64,000 nt of DNA from Tunturiibacter gelidiferens (GTDB lineage Bacteria > Acidobacteriota > Terriglobia > Terriglobales > Acidobacteriaceae). Below the pieces are notes generated by a model. That model was not told the origin of the DNA. It saw nothing but the letters and a program-made list of their open reading frames with translations, and made no database searches. The DNA is taken from NCBI RefSeq assembly GCF_014201335.1, contig NZ_JACHEB010000005.1:248001-312000 (forward strand). The letters are read 5' to 3'. The position numbers and the translations under genes are program-made. This document shows positions 46,301 through 54,197 of this stretch, one piece after another (positions within the stretch are counted from its first letter, which is position 1; each line of letters begins with the position of its first letter).

Positions 46301-46695
46301 GCACCTTCACGCCATCCACGCTCGTGGTAACGGGAGGCACGACTGCGCCCTTCACCGTAACCATCAACACGGCAGCCAGCCAAACGGGCGCTCTTTTACA
46401 TGCCATGAGCCTCGGCTCGCTTGTAACAGCCGCAATCTTCTTCCTACCCTTTGGCGCAAGACGTAGGCGTGCAGCTATTCCGGCGATCCTCGTACTTCTG
46501 GTATTCGCGTCGATTTTCTCCTCCATTGGGTGCAGCAGTGGAGGGACTAGCAATAGCGGCGGAAGTGGCGGGAATTCTGGAAATCCCCCGACGCCCCCAC
46601 AAACCAACGTTGCCCCGGGTACCTACACGGTTCAACTGTCCGTCTCGACAGGTACAACAACAGTTACTCAGCCGCTCACTTTAACCGTTCAATAG
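43363..46695 (+). CDS. Large SBBP-repeat / choice-of-anchor-D surface protein
   Basis: 1,110 residues from ATG 43363. Signal peptide 1-19 (MRVLAAFWLLLCSSISLAQ), an N-terminal beta-domain of the kind preceding SBBP propellers (about 30-240: VPNYGRVTYASLYAGIDAVF), many SBBP-type repeats with Asp-Ala-x-Gly-Asn-x-Tyr-Val cores (about 240-700), then choice-of-anchor-D domains (about 710-950) and Ig-like strands. The end has two hydrophobic segments separated by GARRRRAA, then SIGCSSGG at Cys1057, a Gly/Ser spacer and a short GTYTVQLSVSTG domain. Similar terminal arrangements occur in other acidobacterial secreted proteins. Probably cell-surface adhesion or structural. Confidence 0.8.
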   Translation: MRVLAAFWLLLCSSISLAQQYVPTRNIQSSRPILFEPSPSGEVDDTALMGRATGITIQLRRAAITVSLHEAHSDQFEIKFAGAQPSAPQGTDLQKSETNYLVGTDPNRWRIHVPNYGRVTYASLYAGIDAVFYGNGRQLEHDFIVSPGADYRQIRMHLSGNTSASLDGGGSLCIPLAHGSLKMQKPFIYQADAGKKIQRSGAFRLLPGGDIGFSVAAYDSSRPLIIDPVLSFSTYLSPAAENANLIATDAAGNNYVSGYGSLGIPVTSGAFAGCSTCTVSNVVTFVTKLSPDGTTLLYSTVLGGNSSAQPTGLAVDANGNAIVSGWTGATDFPVKNGQQIAPLNNAYAGFLVSLSPNGSSLNYSTLLSTSPSFNPSSMTYAKAVALDSSGNAYVTGTTGNGFFTTPGALNQGGGGDHANQFNIFLAKFSPSGVLAYSAVLGAADPQNGGDGPIGSSAIAVDATGDAFVSGQAGILWPVSGNAYRTQIAGSMPYAAPFVTKVAPDASSLLYSTFLDYAYVVNGIAALPDGSVFIAGTSPGSSYPTTSGAFQPSPGASGGSSGGFLTQLDPNGTSLVYSTLIGDSTYRLNGLALDSDGDMWLAGETQDAQFPMVLPLQSWFPQSQISLPVASVATQFDPSGKTLKFSTFLGGNAVGYASNVAIDSNHRAHIAGASEYGMYTTTGVYAPSVPAPGPGFSGETFAYLAVIDPTVPAPALCISPNNAIYYSDVNAGGFSDQLLTITNCGTLPLTINSISAAAAVFTVPASENNCPQTIAAAQSCTVVVRYSPTSPGTSSNSTLTIESNAPIPQIVLSLGGKSTAAPVATFSPTSLTFASQEVGSTSAVQTVTLTNTGTANLTNFIIEITGANTAFSETSTTCNLTLSTGTSCSINVTFTPASAGAVMASLVVLDANGVTLSPQPLTISGTGTQTPFTIATQTGGSTGTTVSAGKPATYSLAALPANGYSGTLALNCSNLPTNASCTFTPSTLVVTGGTTAPFTVTINTAASQTGALLHAMSLGSLVTAAIFFLPFGARRRRAAIPAILVLLVFASIFSSIGCSSGGTSNSGGSGGNSGNPPTPPQTNVAPGTYTVQLSVSTGTTTVTQPLTLTVQ

Positions 46696-46856
46696 CCTGG
46701 CGGGCCCCATCTCAGCGAACACTTGTCATTAGGACGGCCCCGCAGTGGTTATCATTTCCGATCCCGGACGGATGACGGCAAACCGGAAGCTATCCCGTTG
46801 TGCCTCTAAAGTCGTCTTTTCGGAAACTACACGCCGCTTCTTTGGATGTGGGAGGA

Positions 46857-46933
46857 TGGTGCGCCCGAGAAGATTCGAACTTCTGACCTACAGCTTCGGA
46901 GGCTGCCGCTCTATCCAGCTGAGCTACGGGCGC
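46857..46933 (-). tRNA. tRNA-Arg (CCG)
   Basis: 77 bases including an encoded CCA end. Acceptor stem GCGCCCG/CGGGCGC with discriminator A, D arm GCTC-GAGC, anticodon stem GCAGC/GCTGT, loop CTCCGAA with anticodon CCG, T stem AGAAG/CTTCT around TTCGAAT. The 3' end faces the accessory-looking region at lower coordinates. Confidence 0.97.
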
Positions 46934-47056
46934 ATACCTCTAGCCTAGCACGCACCGCCCCCGGTTGACAGCCTGCGGCCTCCCGGTTGAGCATCATCCT
47001 CAGCCCGCAAACATACTCCCATCAACGCCCACGAACCCAGGAAAGAGAGATTCCCC

Positions 47057-47629
47057 ATGCAGTTCCGCTCCTTCGCCCTCGCCGCTTGTTGTACCCTACT
47101 AGCCGCCGCAAACCCTCTCCAGACGAACGCTCAGAGCGGAGGCGTCAAAATGGACGGCGCCCAATCCTCTGCCAAGCCCATCGCCAGCCCCCCGGCAACC
47201 GCCGAAGTCAGCCTCAACGGCAAGCAGGTCGTCATCCACTACAACTCGCCTCGTCTCAAGGGCCGCGCTATCGGCACCACCATCGTCCCCTATGGCCAGG
47301 TCTGGCGAACCGGAGCCAACCCCGCCACCACCTTCATCACTCCAACAAACTTGAAGATCGGCACCCTCAGCGTTCCCGCTGGCACCTACACCATCTACAC
47401 CTTGCCCAGCGCCAGCCAGTGGCTTCTCATCGTCAACAAGCAGACCACTCAGTGGGGAACGGAATACTCTGAGGCACAGGATCTGGGCCGCACGCCCATG
47501 ACCAGCAAAACACTCCCGGCCTCTCAGGAGAACATGTCCATCTCCTTCGAGAACACTCAAGGCGCCAACACTCAACTCCACATCAAATGGGCCACCACCG
47601 ACGAGTACGTCAACGTCCAGGCGCAGTAG
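47057..47629 (+). CDS. DUF2911 domain secreted protein
   Basis: 190 residues. Signal peptide about 1-26 (FALAACCTLLAAANPLQTNA). The DUF2911 domain follows (about 45-185): VVIHYNSPRLKGRAIG, VPYGQVWRTGANPATTF, LSVPAGTYTIYTLP and LHIKWATTDEYVNV, matching the family's recognisable order. Family members are periplasmic or outer-membrane associated beta-proteins of unknown function, frequent in Acidobacteria and Bacteroidetes. It is a single gene; an imperfect hairpin at 47644-47674 separates it from the convergent gcv operon. Confidence 0.9.
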   Translation: MQFRSFALAACCTLLAAANPLQTNAQSGGVKMDGAQSSAKPIASPPATAEVSLNGKQVVIHYNSPRLKGRAIGTTIVPYGQVWRTGANPATTFITPTNLKIGTLSVPAGTYTIYTLPSASQWLLIVNKQTTQWGTEYSEAQDLGRTPMTSKTLPASQENMSISFENTQGANTQLHIKWATTDEYVNVQAQ

Positions 47630-47643
47630 CGCCACCGAATCAC

Positions 47644-47674
47644 GGCGTCTTCGCAACCATTCAGCGAAGGCGCC
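47644..47674. terminator. Possible bidirectional terminator hairpin
   Basis: CTTCGC/GCGAAG stem with a partly paired GGCG/CGCC extension and a 9-base loop between the converging DUF2911 and gcv operon ends. There is no T-run on either side, so it may be factor-dependent or only structural. Confidence 0.35.
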
Positions 47675-47676
47675 TC

Positions 47677-47964
47677 CTACTCGGCTTCCACGGCAGGGCT
47701 CTCTGCCGCCTCTCGCTCCAGCCTCAGTCGCTCCATCACCGACGAGATCAGCTCCTTCGCCCCGTTGAGGTTCATCAGCACAGCCTGCAGATCGAGCGCC
47801 GGCACCGTGGGATTCCGTGTGCTCGTGCAATAAACCCCATGCTGCCCCACCAGGATCAGCGCATCCGTCAGCACATCCAGCGTCACCGCCAGCCGCCCGC
47901 GCGCCTCCCCCATCATGAACTCATACTTCTCAAGCTCCGCCTGCCGATCGTAAAAGACGGACAC
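47677..47964 (-). CDS. Small protein at the end of the gcv operon, unknown function
   Basis: 95 residues from GTG 47964, with AGGAG eight bases upstream; the site lies within the last codons of gcvPB, and only one base separates the two reading frames. The chain starts SVFYDRQAELEKYEFMMGEARGRL... and is predicted helical with two amphipathic helices (about 10-45, 62-88) and an acidic end. No signal peptide, membrane segment or known motif. It may be a helical partner of the glycine-cleavage proteins or an unrelated passenger in the operon. The tight coupling argues that it is expressed with gcvPB. Confidence 0.72.
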   Translation of the reverse strand: MSVFYDRQAELEKYEFMMGEARGRLAVTLDVLTDALILVGQHGVYCTSTRNPTVPALDLQAVLMNLNGAKELISSVMERLRLEREAAESPAVEAE

Positions 47965-47965
47965 G

Positions 47966-49513
47966 CTACCACTCCTTCGCGGCCGTATCGACCAGCACCG
48001 GCTCCGGTGCCGCAGGAGCCTTCCAGCGAAGAATCGGCTTCCTCGCCGCAGTAGTCTCATCCAGCCGCTGCACTCGTGTCGTATGCGGCGACGTCTGCAC
48101 CAGCTCAGGATTCTCCTCTGCCTCCCGGGCAATCTGCTTCAGCGCATCGATCAGCAGGTCAAGCTCCTCACGGCTCTCGCTCTCGGTCGGCTCAATCATC
48201 ATCGCGCCCTGCACCACCAGCGGGAACGAGACGGTATACGCATGGAAGCCATAGTCGATCAATCGCTTGCCCATATCGCCCGTCTTCACGCCGTTCTTAG
48301 CCTGCAGCTTGTCCGAAAACACAACCTCATGCAGCGACTGGGTTTTGTACGGTAGATCAAACGTGCCCTCAAGCTTCGCGCGAATGTAATTCGCATTCAG
48401 CACGGCATCCTCGGTCGTCTGCCGCAATCCATCCGGCCCATTTGCGAGAATATAAGCCAGGGCCCGCACAAACATTCCAAAGTTGCCATAGAACATCCGC
48501 ACGCGGCCAACCGTCTGCGGTCGGTTGTACTCGAGCCCTAGCTTTCCATCAGCCTTCGTCACCACAATCGGCGTAGGCAGAAACGGCTCCAGAATCTTCT
48601 TGCAAGCCACCGGTCCCGAACCCGGACCACCGCCACCATGGGGCGTCGAAAACGTCTTATGCAGATTCAAATGCATCACATCGACGCCGAAATCACCCGG
48701 CCGCGTCTTGCCCACCAGCGCATTCATATTCGCGCCATCCATGTACAGCAGCGCGCCCTTCGCATGCAGAATATCCGCAATCTTATGAATGTCGCTCTCG
48801 AACACACCAATCGTCGAAGGATTCGTCAGCATCAGCGCAGCGGTATCTTCATCGACCATCCGCTCTAACTCAGCCACATCCACCATGCCCTGAGCATTCG
48901 ACTTCAGATTGGCAACTTCGTATCCGCACACAGCAGCCGTCGCAGGGTTCGTCCCATGCGCCGAATCCGGAATCAAAATCTTCTTCCGCGGGTTGCCTTT
49001 GCTCTCGTGATACGCCCGAACCAAAAGGATCCCCGTAAACTCGCCATGCGCGCCAGCTGCCGGCTGCAGCGTAATCGCATCCATGCCTGTAATCTCAATC
49101 AGCGCGTCGGACAGCGTCTGCATAATCCCAAGGCAACCCTGCGACAGCGACTCCGGCTGATAAGGATGCGCCTCCGCGATGCCTTCCAGTCGCGCCACCG
49201 CCTCATTCACGCGAGGGTTGTACTTCATCGTGCAACTCCCCAGCGGATACATCCCTAGATCAATCGCGTAGTTCCACGTCGAAAGCCGCGTGAAGTGCCG
49301 AATGATCTCAATCTCGCTCAGCTCAGGCATCACGCCCAAATCCGTCCGCACGGAATCCCCCAGCAGCGCAACCGAATCCACCGCCGGCACATCCAGCTGC
49401 GCCAGCCGATACGCTTTCTTCCCCGGCGAAGACTTCTCAAACATCAAATCTTCGTTCTGATTCGTGTGCGTCGTAGCCTTCTTCGGCGTCCCTACAAACT
49501 TCTCAACTGCCAT
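47966..49513 (-). CDS. gcvPB: Glycine dehydrogenase (decarboxylating) subunit 2, GcvPB
   Basis: 515 residues, C-terminal-half P-protein of the two-subunit type. The PLP lysine is in LNLHKTFSTPHGGGGPG (Lys about 277), and DSAHGTNPATAA and EPTESESREELD are typical of the subunit. It decarboxylates glycine together with GcvPA and passes the aminomethyl group to lipoyl-GcvH. Two bases separate it from the 114-residue gene upstream, and its last codons carry the ribosome site for the downstream 95-residue gene. An intact enzyme by length (usual about 490-520). Confidence 0.96.
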   Translation of the reverse strand: MAVEKFVGTPKKATTHTNQNEDLMFEKSSPGKKAYRLAQLDVPAVDSVALLGDSVRTDLGVMPELSEIEIIRHFTRLSTWNYAIDLGMYPLGSCTMKYNPRVNEAVARLEGIAEAHPYQPESLSQGCLGIMQTLSDALIEITGMDAITLQPAAGAHGEFTGILLVRAYHESKGNPRKKILIPDSAHGTNPATAAVCGYEVANLKSNAQGMVDVAELERMVDEDTAALMLTNPSTIGVFESDIHKIADILHAKGALLYMDGANMNALVGKTRPGDFGVDVMHLNLHKTFSTPHGGGGPGSGPVACKKILEPFLPTPIVVTKADGKLGLEYNRPQTVGRVRMFYGNFGMFVRALAYILANGPDGLRQTTEDAVLNANYIRAKLEGTFDLPYKTQSLHEVVFSDKLQAKNGVKTGDMGKRLIDYGFHAYTVSFPLVVQGAMMIEPTESESREELDLLIDALKQIAREAEENPELVQTSPHTTRVQRLDETTAARKPILRWKAPAAPEPVLVDTAAKEW

Positions 49514-49515
49514 AG

Positions 49516-49860
49516 TTAAAACTCCTGCGCATCCGCTGCGCTTCCGGTCTCCGAGTAACTCCCCGACTCCGGTCCATCCAAATCTTCTTCCCGCAATGAA
49601 AGTCCAAACACCGTGCCATTCTCGAACTCAATCGTCAGCGCATCGCCCTCTTCCAGCGATGCCTGCACAACCTTGTCGTCGATCTGCGCGCAAAGTGCAT
49701 TCCGATACTCCGGCTCTCCATAAGCCACCGAAAACTCCGGAAACAAAACATGCGGCCAGGCGTAAAACGTCAGCAGAGGAGCGTCGAATCGAAGCTGCAG
49801 AAAATCTTCAACGAACTCAACAGCCTTCAGCTCTTCGCCAACAATCGCCGAAACATCCAT
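49516..49860 (-). CDS. Uncharacterised protein inserted between gcvPA and gcvPB
   Basis: 114 residues, located exactly between the two P-protein subunit genes: two bases before the gcvPB start and two bases after the gcvPA stop. It starts MDVSAIVGEELKAVEFVEDF and continues with a small, alternating hydrophobic/acidic region (LQLRFDAPLLTFYAWPHVLF), ending in an acidic low-complexity tail (EDLDGPESGSYSETGSA). No signal peptide, membrane segment or catalytic motif. Tight spacing on both sides means it is translated with the glycine cleavage system. I do not recognise the family, and it is not part of the canonical T/H/P/L set. Confidence 0.78.
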   Translation of the reverse strand: MDVSAIVGEELKAVEFVEDFLQLRFDAPLLTFYAWPHVLFPEFSVAYGEPEYRNALCAQIDDKVVQASLEEGDALTIEFENGTVFGLSLREEDLDGPESGSYSETGSAADAQEF

Positions 49861-49862
49861 CG

Positions 49863-51206
49863 CTAAGCCTTCTTACCCGCAAGCGCCGCTGCGACAGCAT
49901 CCATCTGCTTCCGTGTCGTCAACTCCGTCGCGCACCACAAACTCGCGTTCGGCCCGAGCTCTGGATACCACTTCGCCAGCGGCAATCCCCCGATAATCTT
50001 GTCGCCAAGCAGAGCCGCGTTCGTCTCCTCGGCACTCTTCGGCAGCTGCAGCACAAACTCATGAAACCGCGGCGCCCCGTCAAACAAAACCTTCGCGCCG
50101 GCAGAAGCGCCAAGCACACTCTTCAAATAAGCCGCCTTCGCAAGATTCTGCTCCGCCAGCTCCTTCATCCCCTGCTTGCCATAGACACTCAGGAAGATCG
50201 TTGTCATCATCGCAACCAGCGCCTGATTCGTGCAGATGTTCGAAGTCGCCTTCTCGCGCCGAATATGCTGCTCGCGAGTAGACAGCGTCAGCACAAACCC
50301 ACGCTTGCCGTCCTTATCCTTGGTCTCGCCGATCAGCCGGCCCGGCATCTGCCGCAAGAACTTCTCCTTGCAAGCAATCACGCCGCAGTAAGGCCCACCG
50401 TATCCAACCGCTACGCCATACGACTGCGCCTCAAGCGAAACAATATCCGCCTCAGCCGGCGGCCGTACGATCCCCAGCGAAACTGCCTCCGCGATCGAAA
50501 CAATCAGCAGCGCACCCTTCGCATGAGCAATCTCCGCAATCGCGGCAACATCCTCGACCGTCCCAAAGAAGTTCGGCGACTGAATCAACACACAAGCCGT
50601 ATCCTTCGTAATCGCCGCATCGAGCGCCGCCACATCCACACGCCCATTCGCCGAGTACCCAACCTCAACCGTCGGAATTTCCTGGTGCTGCGCATACGTC
50701 GCAATCACCTCGCGATACTCCGGATGCACCGTCCGCGCAATCACCGCACCATCGCGGCCCGTCACGCGCACAGCCATCATGATCGCCTCAGCCGCGCCGG
50801 TCGAACCGTCATACATCGACGCGTTCGCAATCTCCATCCCCGTCAGCTCGCAGATCATCGTCTGAAACTCGAACATCGCCTGCAGCGTTCCCTGCGATAT
50901 CTCCGGCTGATACGGCGTATAGCTGGTCAAAAACTCACCACGCTGCACCAGCGAATCAATAATCACCGGCCGATAGTGCCGATAGACACCCGCGCCCAGA
51001 AAGCTCGAATAACCAACCGCGTTATTCTCCGCAAACTCGCGAAAGCGATCAAGAATCTCCGACTCCCCATGCTGCCGGGGAACCGCAAGATCGCGCTTCA
51101 GTTGAAACTCCGCTGGAATCGTAGAAAACAGATCGTCGATCGATGCCACGCCAATCTCAGCAAGCATCTCCTCGCGATCCACGGGGGACTTCGGCAAATA
51201 GCGCAT
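49863..51206 (-). CDS. gcvPA: Glycine dehydrogenase (decarboxylating) subunit 1, GcvPA
   Basis: 447 residues, N-terminal-half P-protein subunit (usual 440-460). Landmarks: [50 protein letters not shown] and the nucleotide-like DGSTGAAEA loop. This subunit does not carry the PLP lysine; it pairs with GcvPB to form the active site. The ATG is 3 bases after the gcvH stop. Together with the other gcv genes it forms the minus-strand operon starting at gcvT. Confidence 0.96.
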   Translation of the reverse strand: MRYLPKSPVDREEMLAEIGVASIDDLFSTIPAEFQLKRDLAVPRQHGESEILDRFREFAENNAVGYSSFLGAGVYRHYRPVIIDSLVQRGEFLTSYTPYQPEISQGTLQAMFEFQTMICELTGMEIANASMYDGSTGAAEAIMMAVRVTGRDGAVIARTVHPEYREVIATYAQHQEIPTVEVGYSANGRVDVAALDAAITKDTACVLIQSPNFFGTVEDVAAIAEIAHAKGALLIVSIAEAVSLGIVRPPAEADIVSLEAQSYGVAVGYGGPYCGVIACKEKFLRQMPGRLIGETKDKDGKRGFVLTLSTREQHIRREKATSNICTNQALVAMMTTIFLSVYGKQGMKELAEQNLAKAAYLKSVLGASAGAKVLFDGAPRFHEFVLQLPKSAEETNAALLGDKIIGGLPLAKWYPELGPNASLWCATELTTRKQMDAVAAALAGKKA

Positions 51207-51209
51207 CTT

Positions 51210-51599
51210 TTAGTGTCCGGTCTCTTCGCTGGTAAATTTCTCGTAATCGGCTGCGGTCAAAAGACCATCCACCTGCTTCGCATCCGCAAGCTCAACCTTC
51301 AGCAGCCACGTCGTATTCGCGTCCGCATTGATCTTCTCCGGAGCGTCCTTCAACTCTTCATTGATCGCCGTCACCTTGCCCGACACCGGAGCAAAAAGAT
51401 CAGACACCGCCTTCACCGACTCCACCGAACCGAAGCTCTTCGCCGCTTCAACCGTATCGCCCACCTTCGGCAAGTCGACAAACACAATATCGCCCAGCGA
51501 GTTCTGCGCGTAATCTGTGATCCCGATCGTGCCAATGTTGCCATCGACCTTGATCCACTCGTGTTCCTTCGTATAGCGATAGTCCGCAGGATAAGCCAT
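51210..51599 (-). CDS. gcvH: Glycine cleavage system H protein
   Basis: 129 residues from ATG 51599 (GGAGA eight bases upstream). The lipoylated lysine is Lys63 in the ESVKAVS motif; the surrounding SFGSVESVKAVSDLFAPVSG and the N-terminal YTKEHEWIKVDG are the family signature. It carries the aminomethyl group between P, T and L proteins. Spacing to gcvPA is 3 bases; gcvT lies 56 bases upstream. A lipoate-attachment gene is not seen in the window. Confidence 0.97.
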   Translation of the reverse strand: MAYPADYRYTKEHEWIKVDGNIGTIGITDYAQNSLGDIVFVDLPKVGDTVEAAKSFGSVESVKAVSDLFAPVSGKVTAINEELKDAPEKINADANTTWLLKVELADAKQVDGLLTAADYEKFTSEETGH

Positions 51600-51655
51600 T
51601 CGTCGTTCTCCGAAATCCAAAAATTAGGTTGGTAACTCAATTGTAGATGCTGCGG

Positions 51656-52792
51656 CTAAGCGGATTTCTTCGCCCTCTTATAGAAGGGAAGTGGAACCAC
51701 CTTCGCCTTCACCATCTGGCCACGAATCTCCACCGCGACCTCAGTATCAAGAGCCGTATACTCCCCCGGCACATAAGCCATCGCGACGTTCTTCTTTAAA
51801 AATGGCGAAGGCGATCCGCTTGTAATCTCCCCAAGCCGTTTTCCGTCGATCGAAAACACGGTATAACCATCCCGTCCAATCCCGCGCTCGATCATCTCCA
51901 GCCCTACCAGCTTGCGCCCCGGCCCACCCGCTGCCTGAACCTCCAGCAGCGCCGCGCGCCCAACAAACTCCGGCTTGTCGAGCTTCGCATACCGCCCAAG
52001 CCCCGCCTCGAACACATTGATCGTGTCCGAGATCTCATGCCCATACAGCGCCATTCCAGCCTCAAGCCGCAGCGTGTTCCGCGCCCCCAGCCCACACGCC
52101 AGAATCCCAAACTCCGCGCCCGCCTCCAGCACCTCACCCCACACTCGTGCGCTCGTCGGCTCATCCGATGGAATATAAATCTCAAACCCATCCTCACCGG
52201 TATACCCCGTGCGAGCGATCATCACGTTGTACAGTCCGCACACCTGCCCCCACGTAAACCAGTAGTTCTTAATCGTGCTCAGATCCGTCGGCGTCAGCTT
52301 CTGCAACGTCTCCGCCGCTCGCGGCCCCTGGATCGCAAGCTGCGTGTAGTAGTCGCTGAAGTCGTTCACATGCACGCCTGGCATATGCCCAATCGTCCTC
52401 CGCACCCACTGAACATCCTTCTCCCGCGTTCCCGCGTTGATCACGATCAGGTAGTCGTTATCCGAAAGCTTATGCACCACCACATCATCGACAAACGTCC
52501 CATTCGGATACAGCATCGCCGAGTAGTGCGCCTGTCCCACAGCCAGCTTCGAAGCATCATTCATACAAAGGTGCTGCACCGCCGCCAGCGACCCGGGCCC
52601 ACGCAGCTGAATATCGCCCATATGCGATACATCGAACACGCCCACCGCGGTCCGGACCGCCATGTGCTCCGCGATCAGCCCGCAGCAATCCACCGGCATA
52701 TCCCATCCGCCGAAATCAACCATCTTGGACTTAGCCGCCCGGTGTACCGCGTTCAGTGCTGTCTTGCGAAGTGGGGCCATTGTCTCTGTCAT
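51656..52792 (-). CDS. gcvT: Aminomethyltransferase, glycine cleavage T protein
   Basis: 378 residues. Tetrahydrofolate-dependent aminomethyltransferase that releases ammonia and forms 5,10-methylene-THF. Family landmarks are visible: [54 protein letters not shown] and the closing [23 protein letters not shown] 52792 has AAGGAAG about nine bases upstream. First gene of the operon; the roughly 95-base upstream gap contains no recognisable glycine riboswitch. Confidence 0.97.
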   Translation of the reverse strand: MTETMAPLRKTALNAVHRAAKSKMVDFGGWDMPVDCCGLIAEHMAVRTAVGVFDVSHMGDIQLRGPGSLAAVQHLCMNDASKLAVGQAHYSAMLYPNGTFVDDVVVHKLSDNDYLIVINAGTREKDVQWVRRTIGHMPGVHVNDFSDYYTQLAIQGPRAAETLQKLTPTDLSTIKNYWFTWGQVCGLYNVMIARTGYTGEDGFEIYIPSDEPTSARVWGEVLEAGAEFGILACGLGARNTLRLEAGMALYGHEISDTINVFEAGLGRYAKLDKPEFVGRAALLEVQAAGGPGRKLVGLEMIERGIGRDGYTVFSIDGKRLGEITSGSPSPFLKKNVAMAYVPGEYTALDTEVAVEIRGQMVKAKVVPLPFYKRAKKSA

Positions 52793-52886
52793 AGCGTTAC
52801 TTCCTTCTATTGTCTGAGTCCTGCCCTAAAACGATAGCATCCAGCGGCCCCATCCAACCACTCGCGCACTTACTTGCGGAGCCGAC

Positions 52887-53450
52887 CTAATTTCCACTCT
52901 TCGTCTTCAACGCTTCAACCCGTTGCTTCAATGCGGCATACGCGGCATCGGTCGGTTGACCCTGCGTCTGCCACACCACACCTCCCCGTCTATCGACAAC
53001 CAATAAATAGGCATCATCCGCCACCCCGTAGTGAACTAACGCGCGCCAACCCTCTTCATGGTCCGTAATCGGCACGATTCGCTTATGCGCTCTCTCGGGT
53101 GCCGATGATCGAATCGACCGCAACAAAATCCCACGCAAGAAACCGGGTACCGAAGCCACCACCGGAAGTTCGTAGTAAGCCACCACATTCGAAGTGCGAT
53201 AGTCCCCAGCGATCTTTTGCGCCCAACCCGTCACTGCATCACGAGAACCGCGACTGAACCCCAGAACAAGAATCCCTGCGGCTTTATCCTGCAAATCCTC
53301 AGGCAGATTCACCGCCTGGTTCGCGAACGAAGTGCCGTGTACCTCCGGAATCCGCTCCGCAGCGGCAGGACCGACGACCGCTGCCCCATTCACTGCAATC
53401 AACGGGAACAACAGGCTGCGGCTAAGGTAGACCTTCACGCCACGAATCAT
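52887..53450 (-). CDS. Thioredoxin-like secreted protein, Atp10-like region
   Basis: 187 residues with an N-terminal hydrophobic segment (about 8-30, LLFPLIAVNGAAVVGPAAA), so exported or membrane-anchored. The fold resembles a thioredoxin-like domain: ILVLGFSRGSRDAVTGWAQK, then VPGFLRGILLRSIRSSAP, DDAYLLVVDRRGGVVWQTQG. The middle segment (V-P-G-x-L-R-G) is reminiscent of Atp10-type proteins; I rate that similarity as weak. The redox CxxC is absent. It is upstream of the gcv operon on the same strand, with about 94 bases between. Confidence 0.7.
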   Translation of the reverse strand: MIRGVKVYLSRSLLFPLIAVNGAAVVGPAAAERIPEVHGTSFANQAVNLPEDLQDKAAGILVLGFSRGSRDAVTGWAQKIAGDYRTSNVVAYYELPVVASVPGFLRGILLRSIRSSAPERAHKRIVPITDHEEGWRALVHYGVADDAYLLVVDRRGGVVWQTQGQPTDAAYAALKQRVEALKTKSGN

Positions 53451-53544
53451 TCGACAAGTCTACTGCTCCCACGATCCAGTCTTCGCCGCAGCAGTCAAGT
53501 CGATACGATCCAGTGAAACTTTGCCGGATGACTTGAACTACCTC

Positions 53545-54087
53545 TCAGTGCATCCCGCTAGGCAGTGATTTCGTCAGTCGTCCCGCATCCAGCACAAGGG
53601 TCGCTAACGCCTCGTCGAAGTTGTGGTCATGCGTCTTCTGCTTCTCCGCTGGGGCAATCGACTCCGTCAGCGCCCACAGAACATAGTGCGTCGGCCTGTC
53701 ATAGATCGCTAGCCGAAACATCGGCAGTGGATCGGATGCGCCCTTCGATTTATCTGCGTTGGAAGGCCCGCTCGGAGCCGAAAGCTGCAACTCAAAGACA
53801 AGATCCGCCTCCGCCGGAGACGCGACGAGCTGGTACCGTCCCCAGCTCAGTACGTCAGCATAAAACTGGTTGAACGCCCTGTCCGGATCGCCGCTGAACG
53901 GGTGAGGGAACAGCCCGCTGTCCGCACCCGCATTTGAAAGAAAGATCTTCTTCGCACTCACCAGCGCCTGTGGCACCGGGGCCATTGTTGGAACAACAGG
54001 CTCCTGTCCAAACGCGAAATCCGCAGCCAAAACTCCAGACAAAACCGCAACAACGCCAAAGCTTGCAATCGACCGAATCCTGATCAT
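53545..54087 (-). CDS. Secreted protein of unknown function (180 residues)
   Basis: Start ATG 54087, preceded by GGGAGAGGG. Signal peptide about 1-22 (SFGVVAVLSGVLAADFAFG). The mature protein has KKIFLSNAGADSGLFPHPFSG, then NQFYADVLSWGRYQLVASPAEADLVFEL and a C-terminal KSLPSGMH. The pattern of an N-terminal KKIFL-SNAG strand with an AEADLVF box is one I associate with acidobacterial secreted proteins of unknown function. No enzymatic motif. A lone gene between MCM and the Atp10-like gene. Confidence 0.72.
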   Translation of the reverse strand: MIRIRSIASFGVVAVLSGVLAADFAFGQEPVVPTMAPVPQALVSAKKIFLSNAGADSGLFPHPFSGDPDRAFNQFYADVLSWGRYQLVASPAEADLVFELQLSAPSGPSNADKSKGASDPLPMFRLAIYDRPTHYVLWALTESIAPAEKQKTHDHNFDEALATLVLDAGRLTKSLPSGMH

Positions 54088-54197
54088 CGTGCCCTCTCCC
54101 TGCAAGACGTATCACCGCAAAACAGCAAACCTGTCCGCGCAATCAATCAGACGCACAACAAATCTCAAATGTTTCGCCGCAAGAAAAGCTCTGCGAT

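Noticed and set aside
46857..46933. An attachment-site duplication of the tRNA 3' end
   Set aside because: I looked for a second copy of the tRNA 3' segment at lower coordinates, near 36-38 kb, and found none; no integrase is present.
49464..51635. A 723-residue frame antisense to gcvPA/gcvPB/gcvH
   Set aside because: Its composition is Arg/His/Leu/Pro-rich, typical of a shadow frame, and it overlaps four well-supported genes.
52793..52886. Possible glycine riboswitch before gcvT
   Set aside because: The gap is only about 95 bases and no paired aptamer sequence is recognisable; a glycine riboswitch usually needs a longer tandem structure.
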